Shown here one piece after another: positions 15,752 through 24,400 of a stretch of DNA of 52,705 bases. Positions within the stretch are counted from its first letter, which is position 1. Each line of letters starts with the position of its first letter. This DNA comes from F1-20-MAGs119 sp040401695 (GTDB lineage: Bacteria > Actinomycetota > Acidimicrobiia > Acidimicrobiales > Ilumatobacteraceae). Made by a program: the position numbers and the translations under genes. The DNA lies in contig JBBANY010000007.1 in NCBI GenBank assembly GCA_040401695.1, forward strand, positions 1 to 52,705. Direction: 5' to 3'. The notes under the pieces are model-generated. The model was given only the letters and a program-made list of their open reading frames with translations, searched no databases and had not been told where the DNA came from.

Positions 15752-16513
15752 ATGTGGACCGATACCCACTGCCACCTCGAGGACGCCCGCTCGGACCTCG
15801 GCACCGATGCAACGGTGCGTGCCGCCCTCGATGCGGGCGTCTCGACCATGGTCACCATCGGCTGTGATGCCGAGACCAGCCGCGCCGCCATCGACGTCGC
15901 GGCACGCCACGAACACGTGTGGGCCACCGTCGGATTGCATCCCCACGAGGCACAACATGGAACCGCACAGTTGTTGCCGCTCATCGGCGAGCCGCGCGTC
16001 GTTGCCATCGGAGAATGCGGCCTCGACTACTACTACGAGCACTCCGACCGAGCGTCGCAACGCGCTGCGTTCGCCGAGCAGATCGCGCTCGCACATCAAC
16101 ACGACCTCACGCTCGTCGTTCACACTCGGGACGCATGGGACGAAACGCTCGACATCCTCGATGCCGAAGGTGTTCCCACCAACGTGGTGATGCACTGCTT
16201 CAGCGGTGGTCCCGCCGAGGCAAAGCTGTGTCTCGACCGCGGCATGTTCCTTTCGTTCTCGGGAATCGTGACCTTCAAGAACGCCGCCGATCTGCGCGAT
16301 GCCGCGTTGATGTGTCCCGAAGACCGCCTTCTCGTCGAGACCGACAGCCCCTACCTCGCGCCCGTGCCGCACCGCGGCAAACAGAACCAGCCCGCATTCG
16401 TCGTGGTCGTCGGCAACGCGATCGCGAAACTGCGCGGAGTGGCACCCGAGCATCTCGCTCTCGCAACCTCGGCCAACGCCCGCCGTGCGTTCCCGCGAAT
16501 GGCCGCCGCATGA
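15752..16513 (+). CDS. tatD: TatD family metal-dependent DNase
   Basis: A 253-residue TIM-barrel metal-dependent hydrolase of the TatD family, linked to 3'-5' exonuclease activity in DNA repair. Metal ligands are visible in DTHCHLED (HxH), GECGLDYYY (Glu), VVHTRDAWDE (His), MHCFSGG (His) and ETDSPYLAPVPHRGK (Asp), in the expected order. Length is normal. It lies 23 bases after metG and its stop overlaps the next start (ATGA). The metG-tatD pair is ancestral in Actinobacteria. Confidence 0.94.
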   Translation: MWTDTHCHLEDARSDLGTDATVRAALDAGVSTMVTIGCDAETSRAAIDVAARHEHVWATVGLHPHEAQHGTAQLLPLIGEPRVVAIGECGLDYYYEHSDRASQRAAFAEQIALAHQHDLTLVVHTRDAWDETLDILDAEGVPTNVVMHCFSGGPAEAKLCLDRGMFLSFSGIVTFKNAADLRDAALMCPEDRLLVETDSPYLAPVPHRGKQNQPAFVVVVGNAIAKLRGVAPEHLALATSANARRAFPRMAAA

Positions 16514-17043
16514 CGATGACCGTGTACGAACGTCGCCGCATCGCAGTGCTCGCCGTCATCACTACCGTCATCGCGCTCACCTTCGCGGCGGTGGGTGGGT
16601 CGACGGGGTCGCAGACCACCGACACCGCGGCACCCACCACGATCGAAAGCACCACCACCTCGACACCGCTCGACAACGCCTCGGCCGTCGGCCCACTGGC
16701 CGACGATTCGTCGAAGCCGGTCAACCTCGACGGTCCACTCGCCCAACAGCCGAACGGGACCGCACCGATTGCATACCCGGGCCCCGGAGAGATGAACCGC
16801 GTCAACGGCAAGGCCAGTTACGTGCGCTTTCCCGACTACAACTCGGCGATCTGTTACGCCTCGGTTGCACCACTTGGTGTCGAGGTCACGGTCGTGAACC
16901 TGAACAACGGCAGATCGCTCAGGTGCACCAACGTCTTTGCGGTCACCCTGCCGTCGGGCGCCGATGTCGTCATCCACACACCGCTCTATCTGCAGATCGC
17001 CAATCTGGTCGATGCTCCGCTGCCCGTCACGGTGAGCTGGTGA
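16510..17043 (+). CDS. Secreted double-psi beta-barrel (RlpA-like) protein in the rpfB position
   Basis: A 177-residue exported protein. Residues 1-30 carry a basic start (YERRR) and a hydrophobic stretch (IAVLAVITTVIALTFAAVGG), a signal peptide or membrane anchor. Next is a Thr/Ser-rich linker (TTIESTTTSTPL). The C-terminal 80 residues resemble an RlpA-type double-psi beta-barrel: ASYVRFPDYNSAICYAS, then PLGVEVTVVNLNNGRSLRC. Two cysteines may form a disulfide. The start overlaps tatD (ATGA) and the stop overlaps ksgA. In mycobacteria and Streptomyces this slot between tatD and ksgA holds an Rpf-type cell-wall hydrolase, so a peptidoglycan role is plausible. The canonical RlpA catalytic residues are not obvious. 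Confidence 0.72.
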   Translation: MTMTVYERRRIAVLAVITTVIALTFAAVGGSTGSQTTDTAAPTTIESTTTSTPLDNASAVGPLADDSSKPVNLDGPLAQQPNGTAPIAYPGPGEMNRVNGKASYVRFPDYNSAICYASVAPLGVEVTVVNLNNGRSLRCTNVFAVTLPSGADVVIHTPLYLQIANLVDAPLPVTVSW

Positions 17044-17888
17044 CACTCAGCCGCCCCCAGGCAGCTGCGCTGCTCGAGGAGCACGGTCTCTCACCACGGC
17101 GCACACTCGGACAGAACTTCGTCGTCGACCCGAACACCGTGCGACGCATCGCCCGCCTTGCCGACGTCTCCGCCGGAGATGTCGTCGTCGAGATCGGCGC
17201 GGGCCTCGGCTCGCTGACCGCCGCTCTTGCCGAGACCGGCGCGCACGTCGTCGCCGTCGAGGTCGACCGCGGCATCGTTCCGGTGTTGCGCGAGCAGATG
17301 GCCGCTCATCTGAACGTCGAAGTGCACGAGGCCGACGCAATGCAACTCGATTGGATCGCCTTCATCGCAGAGGTGAATGCACGGCTCGGCCGCGCACACG
17401 ACGCCGGAGTCACCGTCGTGGCGAACCTGCCGTACAACATCGCCACTCCCCTCGTCGCCGACCTTCTCGACCGCGTGCCCGGCGTACGCGCAATGCTGGT
17501 CATGGTGCAGGCCGAAGTCGGCGAGCGCTTCTGCGCCAAACCCGGGACCGCCGCCTACGGTGCGGTCAGCGTGAAAGTTGCGTACTGGGCTCGCGCAGAG
17601 ATCGTCGGCAACGTTCCGCCCACAGTGTTTCTCCCACGCCCGAAGGTCGACTCGGCGCTTGTCCGCATCACACGCCACGACACACCGGCCGCCGAGATCG
17701 ACGATGCCGAGGCATTGTTCTCGCTCGTGCGAGCGGGTTTTGCCAAGCGCCGCAAGATGCTGCGTTCGGCACTCGCGGGGCTGGTCGACGCGGAACAATT
17801 CGCGCGCGCAGGGGTCGACCCGACCGCACGTGCCGAACAGTTGTCCCTCGACGAGTGGGCAACTCTCTGCAGAACGGTGCGCGCATGA
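17040..17888 (+). CDS. ksgA: 16S rRNA dimethyladenosine transferase KsgA/RsmA
   Basis: KsgA dimethylates A1518 and A1519 of 16S rRNA late in small-subunit assembly. The 282-residue protein has the family start RRTLGQNFVVDPNTVRRI, the SAM-binding motif EIGAGLGSLT and the catalytic NLPYNIATPLV. The C-terminal domain contains FLPRPKVDSALV. The GTG at 17040 was selected because it overlaps the preceding stop (GTGA) and places the protein N-terminus as in other KsgA. The longer frame upstream overlaps the preceding gene. The stop overlaps ispE (ATGA). Confidence 0.95.
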   Translation: MTLSRPQAAALLEEHGLSPRRTLGQNFVVDPNTVRRIARLADVSAGDVVVEIGAGLGSLTAALAETGAHVVAVEVDRGIVPVLREQMAAHLNVEVHEADAMQLDWIAFIAEVNARLGRAHDAGVTVVANLPYNIATPLVADLLDRVPGVRAMLVMVQAEVGERFCAKPGTAAYGAVSVKVAYWARAEIVGNVPPTVFLPRPKVDSALVRITRHDTPAAEIDDAEALFSLVRAGFAKRRKMLRSALAGLVDAEQFARAGVDPTARAEQLSLDEWATLCRTVRA

Positions 17889-18631
17889 CGATCGCCGCAC
17901 ACGCGAAATTGACCCTCGACTTGCGCGTCACGGGAGTACGCGACGACGGCTTCCATCTCATCGATGCGGAGATGGTGACGCTCGACCTCGCCGACACCGT
18001 CGTCGTGTCACCGTCCGACGGTGAATCGTCGCTCGTGGTCGACGGTCCCTACGCCGCGGGCATCGGTACGGGCAGCGACAACCTGGTGTTCCGTGCACTC
18101 ACGCTCGCCAAACGGAACGCGCGCGTACAACTCACGAAACACATTCCCCACGGTGGTGGTCTGGGCGGGGGTTCAGCCGATGCAGCCGCAGTTCTGCGAT
18201 GGGCCGGTTTCCACGACTTGACCGCGGCCTCGCGACTCGGTGCCGACATTCCCTTCTGCATGGTCGGTGGGCGCGCGCGCGTCAGCGGCATCGGCGAGGT
18301 GGTCGAACCACTGCCCCACGTCGACACCGACATCACCCTCGTGATCCCACCGTTCGGCGTGTCGACGCCCCTCGTCTACACGACGTGGGACTCGATCGGC
18401 GGGCCTCGTCACGCAGGCTCGCCTCAAGGGGCGAACGACCTCGAACCGGCGGCACTCGTCGCCGAACCGCGACTATTGCGCGTACGCGACCGCATCACGG
18501 ATGCGGCAGGAGTTGCGCCGCTGCTCGCGGGCAGCGGTTCGACATGGTTCCTCCGCGGCCACTTCGACTGGCTGGCGGAGGCTCTTCCCGAAACGACCGT
18601 CGTGCTGACACGCACGGTTGATCCGGCCTGA
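17885..18631 (+). CDS. ispE: 4-diphosphocytidyl-2-C-methyl-D-erythritol kinase
   Basis: IspE phosphorylates CDP-methylerythritol in the MEP pathway of isoprenoid synthesis. The GHMP-kinase ATP loop is IPHGGGLGGGSADAAAVL and the C-terminal glycine motif is LLAGSGSTWFL. The protein begins AHAKLTLDLRVTGVRDDGFH, the expected substrate-binding start. At 248 residues it is shorter than the usual 280-310; the missing length seems to be in the variable central and C-terminal region rather than in the motifs. It overlaps ksgA (ATGA) and converges with the bS22 gene 11 bases downstream. Confidence 0.92.
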   Translation: MTIAAHAKLTLDLRVTGVRDDGFHLIDAEMVTLDLADTVVVSPSDGESSLVVDGPYAAGIGTGSDNLVFRALTLAKRNARVQLTKHIPHGGGLGGGSADAAAVLRWAGFHDLTAASRLGADIPFCMVGGRARVSGIGEVVEPLPHVDTDITLVIPPFGVSTPLVYTTWDSIGGPRHAGSPQGANDLEPAALVAEPRLLRVRDRITDAAGVAPLLAGSGSTWFLRGHFDWLAEALPETTVVLTRTVDPA

Positions 18632-18642
18632 TCGGGGTGGCG

Positions 18643-18735
18643 CTATTTACGACGCTGGTGGCGGGTGCGGCGCAGCATCTTCTTGTGCTTCTTCTTGCGC
18701 ATCCGCTTGCGGCGCTTCTTGATCAGTGAACCCAT
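18643..18735 (-). CDS. Small ribosomal subunit protein bS22 (AURKAIP1/COX24 domain)
   Basis: A 30-residue, extremely basic protein beginning MGSLIKKRRKRMRKKKHKK and ending LRRTRHQRRK. It matches actinobacterial bS22, a 33-residue 30S subunit protein that starts MGSVIKKRRKRM in mycobacteria. It is easily missed because it is so short and lies between ispE and a tRNA gene. The stop TAG is 11 bases from the ispE stop on the other strand. The ATG at 18735 has AGG about 6 bases upstream. Slightly shorter than the mycobacterial protein, it lacks the last few residues. Confidence 0.9.
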   Translation of the reverse strand: MGSLIKKRRKRMRKKKHKKMLRRTRHQRRK

Positions 18736-18807
18736 AAGACCTGAGACGTTATCGGTCAGGAATGTAAAAAGAAAAACCCGCTACCGTTCACGTCGACGAT
18801 TCATCTG

Positions 18808-18878
18808 TCCGGGGTCGTTCAATGGCAGGACAGCGGGTTTTGGTCCCGCATATAGGGGTTCGAGTCCTCTCCCCGGAA
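18808..18878 (+). tRNA. tRNA-Gln (anticodon TTG)
   Basis: A complete 71-base cloverleaf without encoded CCA. The acceptor arms TCCGGGG (18808-18814) and CCCCGGA (18871-18877) pair, with discriminator A at 18878. The D-stem is GTTC/GGAC. The anticodon stem is GCGGG/CCCGC with loop TTTTGGT, giving anticodon TTG for glutamine. The T-arm is AGGGG-TTCGAGT-CCTCT. Its 3' half (from 18845) is part of a 55-bp exact duplicate across the assembly gap. Confidence 0.93.
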
Positions 18879-18899
18879 CCCATCATCACGGCGACCTCG
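18845..18899 (+). repeat. 55-bp exact repeat, left copy at the gap edge
   Basis: Begins CCCGCATATAGGGG and ends GGCGACCTCG. It is identical to 19000-19054, covers the 3' half of tRNA-Gln plus downstream sequence, and ends exactly where the N run begins. This is best explained as a shared assembly k-mer. Confidence 0.9.
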
Positions 18900-18999
18900 N
18901 NNNNNNNNNNNNNNNNNNNNNNNNNNNNNNNNNNNNNNNNNNNNNNNNNNNNNNNNNNNNNNNNNNNNNNNNNNNNNNNNNNNNNNNNNNNNNNNNNNN
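18900..18999. other. Scaffold gap of exactly 100 N
   Basis: One hundred unresolved bases, the conventional filler for a gap of unknown size. Real content is unknown and may be zero because the flanks overlap by 55 identical bases. Confidence 0.97.
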
Positions 19000-19054
19000 C
19001 CCGCATATAGGGGTTCGAGTCCTCTCCCCGGAACCCATCATCACGGCGACCTCG
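19000..19054 (+). repeat. 55-bp exact repeat, right copy at the gap edge
   Basis: Identical to 18845-18899 and starting at the first base after the N run. It contains only the 3' half of a tRNA-Gln, so it should not be annotated as a second tRNA gene. Confidence 0.9.
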
Positions 19055-19068
19055 TATCCGTGTCGTCT

Positions 19069-19098
19069 TTTCGGGCCATTGCCCCGCTCACCTATTAT
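19069..19098 (+). promoter_or_regulatory. Putative prs promoter
   Basis: TATTAT (19093-19098) is a strong -10 about 47 bases upstream of the prs ATG. The -35 is weak (around 19069-19075, TTTCGG). The promoter lies right of the assembly gap, so upstream context is uncertain. Confidence 0.4.
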
Positions 19099-19144
19099 CC
19101 GAGGAAGCGGCGCGGGCGGCCGACATGACGGGAGGGGTGGCTGC

Positions 19145-20152
19145 ATGAACGGCCTGAACATCGACAAGGTCACAACGAAGCGACTGTCGCTGTACACCGG
19201 ACGCACCCACCCCGAACTGGCCGAAGAAGTTGCCACGCACCTCGGCATTCGTCTCGGCGACGCCAACATCGTCGAATTCGCCAACGGCGAGCTGCGGCCG
19301 CGTTTCGCCGACTCGGTGCGCGGCGGCGACGTGTTCGTCATGCAGACGCACTTCGGTTTCGACGGTCGCTCGATCAACGACTCGATCATGGAGCAGTTGA
19401 TCATGATCGATGCTGCGTACCGCGCGTCGGCCAAGCGCATCACCGCCGTCTGCCCCTTCTATGGATACGCGCGTCAAGACCGCAAGGCAGAGGGCCGCGA
19501 GCCCATCACCGCGCGCCTCATTGCCGACATGTTCCGCGCCGCGGGTGCGGGACGCATGGTGTCGGTCGACCTGCACAGCGGCCAGATCCAGGGCTTCTTC
19601 GACGGCCCGGTCGACCACCTCACCGCGATGCCCGTTCTCGAGAAGTACGTCCGCGCGAATGCAAGCGAGGGCATGGTCATCGTGTCGCCCGACGCCGGTC
19701 GCGTGAAGGTGGCGGAACGCTTCGCACAGCACCTCTCCGATCTCAATGCCGACGTCGCCTTCATCAACAAGCGCCGCCCGAAGGGCACCACGAACGTGGC
19801 CGTCGCGAAGGAAGTCATCGGCGAAGTCGAGGGTCGCCTTTGCATCCTCACCGACGACATGATCGACACCGGCGGAACCATCGTCTCGGCCGCCGAACTG
19901 CTGCGCGAACGCGGCGCCACCGAGGTGTGGGCCATGGCCACCCACGGAGTGCTGTCGGGCCCCGCCATCGAACGTCTCGAGCAGAGCGCGATCTCGCGGG
20001 TGGTCGTCACGAACACCCTGCCCCTCGCCAAAGACAAAGCGATCGACAAGATCGAGGTCCTCTCGGTCGCCCAGATTCTGGCCGACGCCCTTGCCGCGGT
20101 CTTCGACGAGACCAGCGTGAGCGAACTCTTCGGCGGCGAGAACCAGGCCTAG
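19145..20152 (+). CDS. prs: Ribose-phosphate pyrophosphokinase
   Basis: Prs makes phosphoribosyl pyrophosphate from ribose 5-phosphate and ATP, feeding nucleotide, histidine and tryptophan synthesis. The 335-residue protein has the family landmarks ANGELRPRF, the ATP-binding PFYGYARQDRK, the metal-binding DLHSGQIQGFFDGPVDHL, and the PRPP loop LTDDMIDTGGTI. The ATG at 19145 follows GGGAGGGG. The open frame extends far upstream through the N run and tRNA, which is an artefact. In actinobacteria prs usually follows glmU; no glmU is seen here. rplY and pth follow in the conserved order. Confidence 0.95.
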   Translation: MNGLNIDKVTTKRLSLYTGRTHPELAEEVATHLGIRLGDANIVEFANGELRPRFADSVRGGDVFVMQTHFGFDGRSINDSIMEQLIMIDAAYRASAKRITAVCPFYGYARQDRKAEGREPITARLIADMFRAAGAGRMVSVDLHSGQIQGFFDGPVDHLTAMPVLEKYVRANASEGMVIVSPDAGRVKVAERFAQHLSDLNADVAFINKRRPKGTTNVAVAKEVIGEVEGRLCILTDDMIDTGGTIVSAAELLRERGATEVWAMATHGVLSGPAIERLEQSAISRVVVTNTLPLAKDKAIDKIEVLSVAQILADALAAVFDETSVSELFGGENQA

Positions 20153-20217
20153 CCGCGCACCGCTGCGCCGGGCCGCGTGGGTTTTCGCCGAGAACGGGCC
20201 ATAGACTTCGGTCCCCT

Positions 20218-20850
20218 ATGGCGAATGCATCCCTCTCCGCAGAACTCGGCCGCGCCACGGGCAGCGCCGCCTCGCGCCGCTTGCGTGGCGAAGACAAGAT
20301 CCCCGGCGTCCTCTACGGCCACGGCATGCAGCCCGTGTCGCTTTCCGTCGCCCGTCGCGACCTGCGCAGTGCTCTCTCGGGCCCGGCCGGTGTCAACACC
20401 ATCATCGACCTGAGCGTCGGTGGCACCACCTACCCGGCCATCGTCAAGGAATTGCAGCGCCACCCCGTGCGCCGCACGGTCAGCCACATCGACTTCCAGC
20501 AGATCAGCATGACCGAGGAAATCGTCGTCAGCGTGCCGCTCAACCTGTCGGGCACGGCGAAGGCCGTCGTTGCCGAGGGTGGTCTCGTTGACGCAGCCGT
20601 CGACACCATCGAAGTGCGCACGACCCCGTCGTCGATGCCGAACGAGATCCTCGTCGACATCACCAACATGACGGTCAACGACGTCATCCACCTGCGTGAC
20701 CTCACGTTGCCTGCCGGCGTCACCGCGGTCGGTGACCCCGACCTCGTCGTTGTCACGGTTCTCACCACCCGCGCCGAGGCTCCGACAGCCGCAGCCGCAC
20801 CGGCCGAAGGCGCTGCACCCGCCGCCGGTGCCGCACCCGCCGCGTCGTAA
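20218..20850 (+). CDS. rplY: Large ribosomal subunit protein bL25 (RplY/Ctc form)
   Basis: bL25 binds 5S rRNA. This is the long Ctc/TL5 form of 210 residues: an N-terminal L25 domain (SAASRRLRGEDKIPGVLYG, then HPVRRTVSHIDFQQI) and a C-terminal beta domain. It finishes in an Ala/Pro-rich low-complexity tail (PTAAAAPAEGAAPAAG) that is likely disordered. TAGACT (20202-20207) lies 10 bases before the ATG, suggesting a near-leaderless promoter in addition to read-through from prs. The position between prs and pth is conserved across Actinobacteria. Confidence 0.95.
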   Translation: MANASLSAELGRATGSAASRRLRGEDKIPGVLYGHGMQPVSLSVARRDLRSALSGPAGVNTIIDLSVGGTTYPAIVKELQRHPVRRTVSHIDFQQISMTEEIVVSVPLNLSGTAKAVVAEGGLVDAAVDTIEVRTTPSSMPNEILVDITNMTVNDVIHLRDLTLPAGVTAVGDPDLVVVTVLTTRAEAPTAAAAPAEGAAPAAGAAPAAS

Positions 20851-20883
20851 TCGCACGGCCCGCTCGATCGGGGACATACCGAC

Positions 20884-21453
20884 ATGTGGATCATCGTCGG
20901 TTTGGGCAACCCCGGAAAGAAGTACGAGCGCACGCGCCACAACGTGGGTCAGGACGCAGTCGACGCGCTTGCGCGACGGCACGGAGTCAGCCTGAAAGAG
21001 GGCCGCGACAAAGCCCTCGTCGGTGAATTCACGATGAACGACGAAAAAGTCGTGCTCGCCGTGCCACTCACCTTCATGAACGAATCAGGCCAGGCCGTGC
21101 GCGCCCTCGTGAAGCGACACAACCTCAAGGACGACGCATTTGCGACTCGGCTCGTCGTCGTCCACGACGAACTCGACCTGCCGCCGGGCGCGGTGCGCGT
21201 GAAGGAAGGTGGTGGCCTCGCCGGCCACAACGGACTGCGCTCGATCACGTCGCATCTCTCCACGCAGGAGTACCTCCGTGTGCGCATCGGTGTCGGCAAG
21301 CCACTCTCGGCGGAACTTGGTGCCGATCACGTGCTGCGCAAAGTGCCGCCGGCCGAACGTCGCGTGCTCGACGAAGCCGAATCGCGTGCCGCCGATGCAA
21401 TCGAGTCGCTCATCGCTCACGGTCCGGCCGCGACGATGAATGCGTTCAACTGA
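20884..21453 (+). CDS. pth: Peptidyl-tRNA hydrolase
   Basis: Pth recycles peptidyl-tRNAs released from stalled ribosomes. The 189-residue protein shows GLGNPGKKYERTRHNVG (with the catalytic His and binding Asn), PLTFMNESG and HDELDLPPGAVRVKEGGG followed by GHNGLRSI, which complete the active site. Length is normal. It follows rplY by 33 bases, and its stop codon overlaps the mfd start (TGATG), so mfd is translationally coupled to it. Confidence 0.95.
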   Translation: MWIIVGLGNPGKKYERTRHNVGQDAVDALARRHGVSLKEGRDKALVGEFTMNDEKVVLAVPLTFMNESGQAVRALVKRHNLKDDAFATRLVVVHDELDLPPGAVRVKEGGGLAGHNGLRSITSHLSTQEYLRVRIGVGKPLSAELGADHVLRKVPPAERRVLDEAESRAADAIESLIAHGPAATMNAFN

Positions 21454-24400
21454 TGAGCATCACCGCCGTCGCACACCTCGTCGCGAACGACACCGTCGTC
21501 GCGGGCACCATGTCGGGCCTCGACGGTTCACTCGCTTGTCCCGACGCTGCACGTCCCGCGGTCATTGCCGCACTGACGGCACTGCATCCCGAGGCGGTGT
21601 TCGTGGTGGCAACGGCGACCGGCCAGTCGGCCGGCCAGATCGCCGACGACCTGCAGGCCCTCATCGGTGACGATGCGGTCGCATTGTTCCCTGCCTGGGA
21701 AACACTGCCCTTCGAACGCATCAGCCCGAGCGTCGAGACGATGGGCCGGCGTCTCGAAATTCTCTGGCGTCTGCGCACGCCGGGACGTCGACCCCGCGTC
21801 GTCGTCGCGGGCGCGCGCGCCCTTCTGCAGAAAACGGCGCCGCCAGCCGACGTTGCGACCTCTCAGCCGTGGCCGTTGCACCTGAAGGTCGGCATGCAGG
21901 TCGACCCGGCGCAACTGGTGCGCGATCTCGTCATGCTCGGCTACCGCCGCGAAGACCTCGTCGAACTGCGTGGTCACGTCGCACAGCGCGGCGCAATCGT
22001 CGACGTGTTCGCCTCGACACACGACGAACCGCTGCGCGTCGAGTTCTGGGGCGATGAGATCGAGCGCCTGCAAACCTTCAACGTGAACGACCAGCGCAGC
22101 ACCTCGACGATCGACGAGGCATGGGTGCAACCGGCCCGCGAGTTTCTCGTCGACGACGCCATGCGCGAACACGCCGCGGGCCTGGTGGCAAAAGAACCGT
22201 GGGGTCGCGAACATTGGGATCGCATCGCCGAAGGACTCGTCTTCGACGGCATGGAAAGTTGGCTGCCGTGGTTCAGTGACGGCTCGACGCTCGCATCCGC
22301 CGCGACGGCACTTTCCAACGACAAGAAGGCCAGCGTCGACGTGCGCTTCGTCTTCGTCGAACCCCGACGCATCCGCGATCGAGGCCTCGACATCCTCGCC
22401 GAAGAGGCGGACATCGCAAAGGCCCTCGCCACCACGTGGGGCCGCGACCCCGCCGCCGACGACTTCCCGCGTCTGCACGCCGACCCCGATGGTGTTCTCG
22501 GTGACTCGGCAAAAGTGCCGACCTACCACCTTCTTGCTGCAGCCGACACGGGTTCAGGGAAGAGCGTCAACGCCACGGCCTGGGGCCCCATCACCAACGA
22601 CCCGTCGGGGGCCGTTCGACGCTTCGCTGAATTGGTGCGCGAGGGAACGCGCGTCATCATCGCCGCCGACACGCCGAACTCGGCGGAACGCATCGCCGAC
22701 AGCCTGCGCGGCGAAGGTGCCGACGTCATCGACCTCGACGCCGTGCCCGACGCACGACGCGACGCCATCGGACCGGGCATGTTCGTCACGGTGCAACGAC
22801 TGCACCATGGCGCGTTCATGCCCGGCGCGAAGCTCGCACTCATCGCCGAGTCCGACCTGACTGGACGCCGACCCGGGCCGCGTCGCCAGAAGCCGCGCAC
22901 GTCGGGCACCGCATTCCAGGACCTGAAGCCCGGCGACTACGTCGTTCACTACCACCACGGTGTCGGCAAGTTCGAGGGTCTCGTCAGCCGCGCGATCGGC
23001 GGCACACAACGCGACTACCTGTTGCTCGCCTACAAGGGCGGCGACAAGTTGTACGTGCCGACCGATCAGATCGACACGATTCGCCAGTACGTCGGCGGCG
23101 AAACGCCGACCATGCACCGCCTCGGCGGTTCCGACTTCGCGCGCGCCAAATCGAAGGTGCGCTCGGCCGTTCAGGAGATCGCCCAGGAACTTGTCGTTTT
23201 GTATCAACGTCGCGTCACCGCCGAGGGGCACGCCTTTGCAATCGACACGCCATGGCAGCACGACATGGAGGCCGCCTTCCCGTACGTCGAGACTCTCGAC
23301 CAGCGCCGCGCGATCACCGAGGTCAAGGGCGATATGGAACGGGCGGTGCCGATGGATCGACTCATTTGCGGTGACGTCGGCTTCGGCAAGACGGAAGTTG
23401 CGATCCGCGCCGCATTCAAGGCCGTGCAGGACGGCAAACAAGTGGCCGTGTTGTGCCCGACGACGTTGCTCGCTTCCCAACACGGCACGACGTTCCGTGA
23501 CCGCTTTGCCGGATTTCCCGTTCGCGTCGAGGTGCTGTCACGGTTCCAAACAGCCGCCGAAGCGAAGAAGATCCTTGCCGGCCTCGCCTCGGGCGAGGTC
23601 GATTGCGTCATCGGCACGCACCGACTGTTGCAAGAAGGCATCAAGTTCAAGGACCTTGGTCTTCTCGTCGTCGACGAAGAACAACGATTCGGCGTCCAGC
23701 ACAAGGAAGCCATGAAGAAACTGCGCACGAACGTCGACGTTCTCACCCTCAGCGCAACCCCGATCCCGCGCACGCTCGAGATGAGCCTCGTCGGCATCCG
23801 CGACCTCTCCCTGCTGCAGACCCCGCCCGCCGACCGCCAACCGATCCTCACCTACGTCGGTGAACTCGACAAACGTCTCGCGGTCGAGGCGATTCGCCGC
23901 GAACTGTTGCGCGAGGGTCAGGTGTTCTGGGTTCACAACCGTGTGCAGAGCATCGAGGAACGTGCAGCCGAACTGCGTGAACTCGTCCCCGAAGCACGTG
24001 TCGCCGTGGCTCACGGACAGATGGACGAAGCGACCCTCGAACGCGTCGTATTCGATTTCTGGCAGGGCAACTTCGACGTGCTCGTCTGCACGACGATCAT
24101 CGAAAGCGGCATCGACATGCCGACGGTGAACACCCTCGTCGTCGAGCGCGCCGACCTGCTGGGTCTCGGCCAGTTGCACCAATTGCGCGGGCGTGTGGGC
24201 CGCAGCGGCCAGCGCGCCTACGCCTACCTCTTTCACCCCCGCGACCGCGTTCTCACCGAAGAGGCCTACGAACGTCTGCGCGCGATCGGCGAGGCGACCG
24301 AACTCGGCAGCGGCTTCAAGATCGCGATGCGCGACCTCGAGATCCGCGGTGCGGGCAACATTCTCGGCGAGGCCCAAAGCGGCCACATCGCCGCCGTTGG

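Noticed and set aside
19000..19054. A second, tandem tRNA-Gln gene
   Set aside because: Only the 3' half is present, it starts at the gap edge, and identity extends beyond the tRNA for exactly 55 bases, the signature of a k-mer overlap.
18665..19144. Long frame joining tRNA-Gln, the N run and prs into one 495-residue protein
   Set aside because: It translates unknown bases and a tRNA gene; prs homology begins at 19145 with its own ribosome-binding site.
20760..20847. Ala/Pro-rich repeat at the rplY 3' end as a separate repeat element
   Set aside because: It is an in-frame low-complexity tail common in actinobacterial bL25 proteins.
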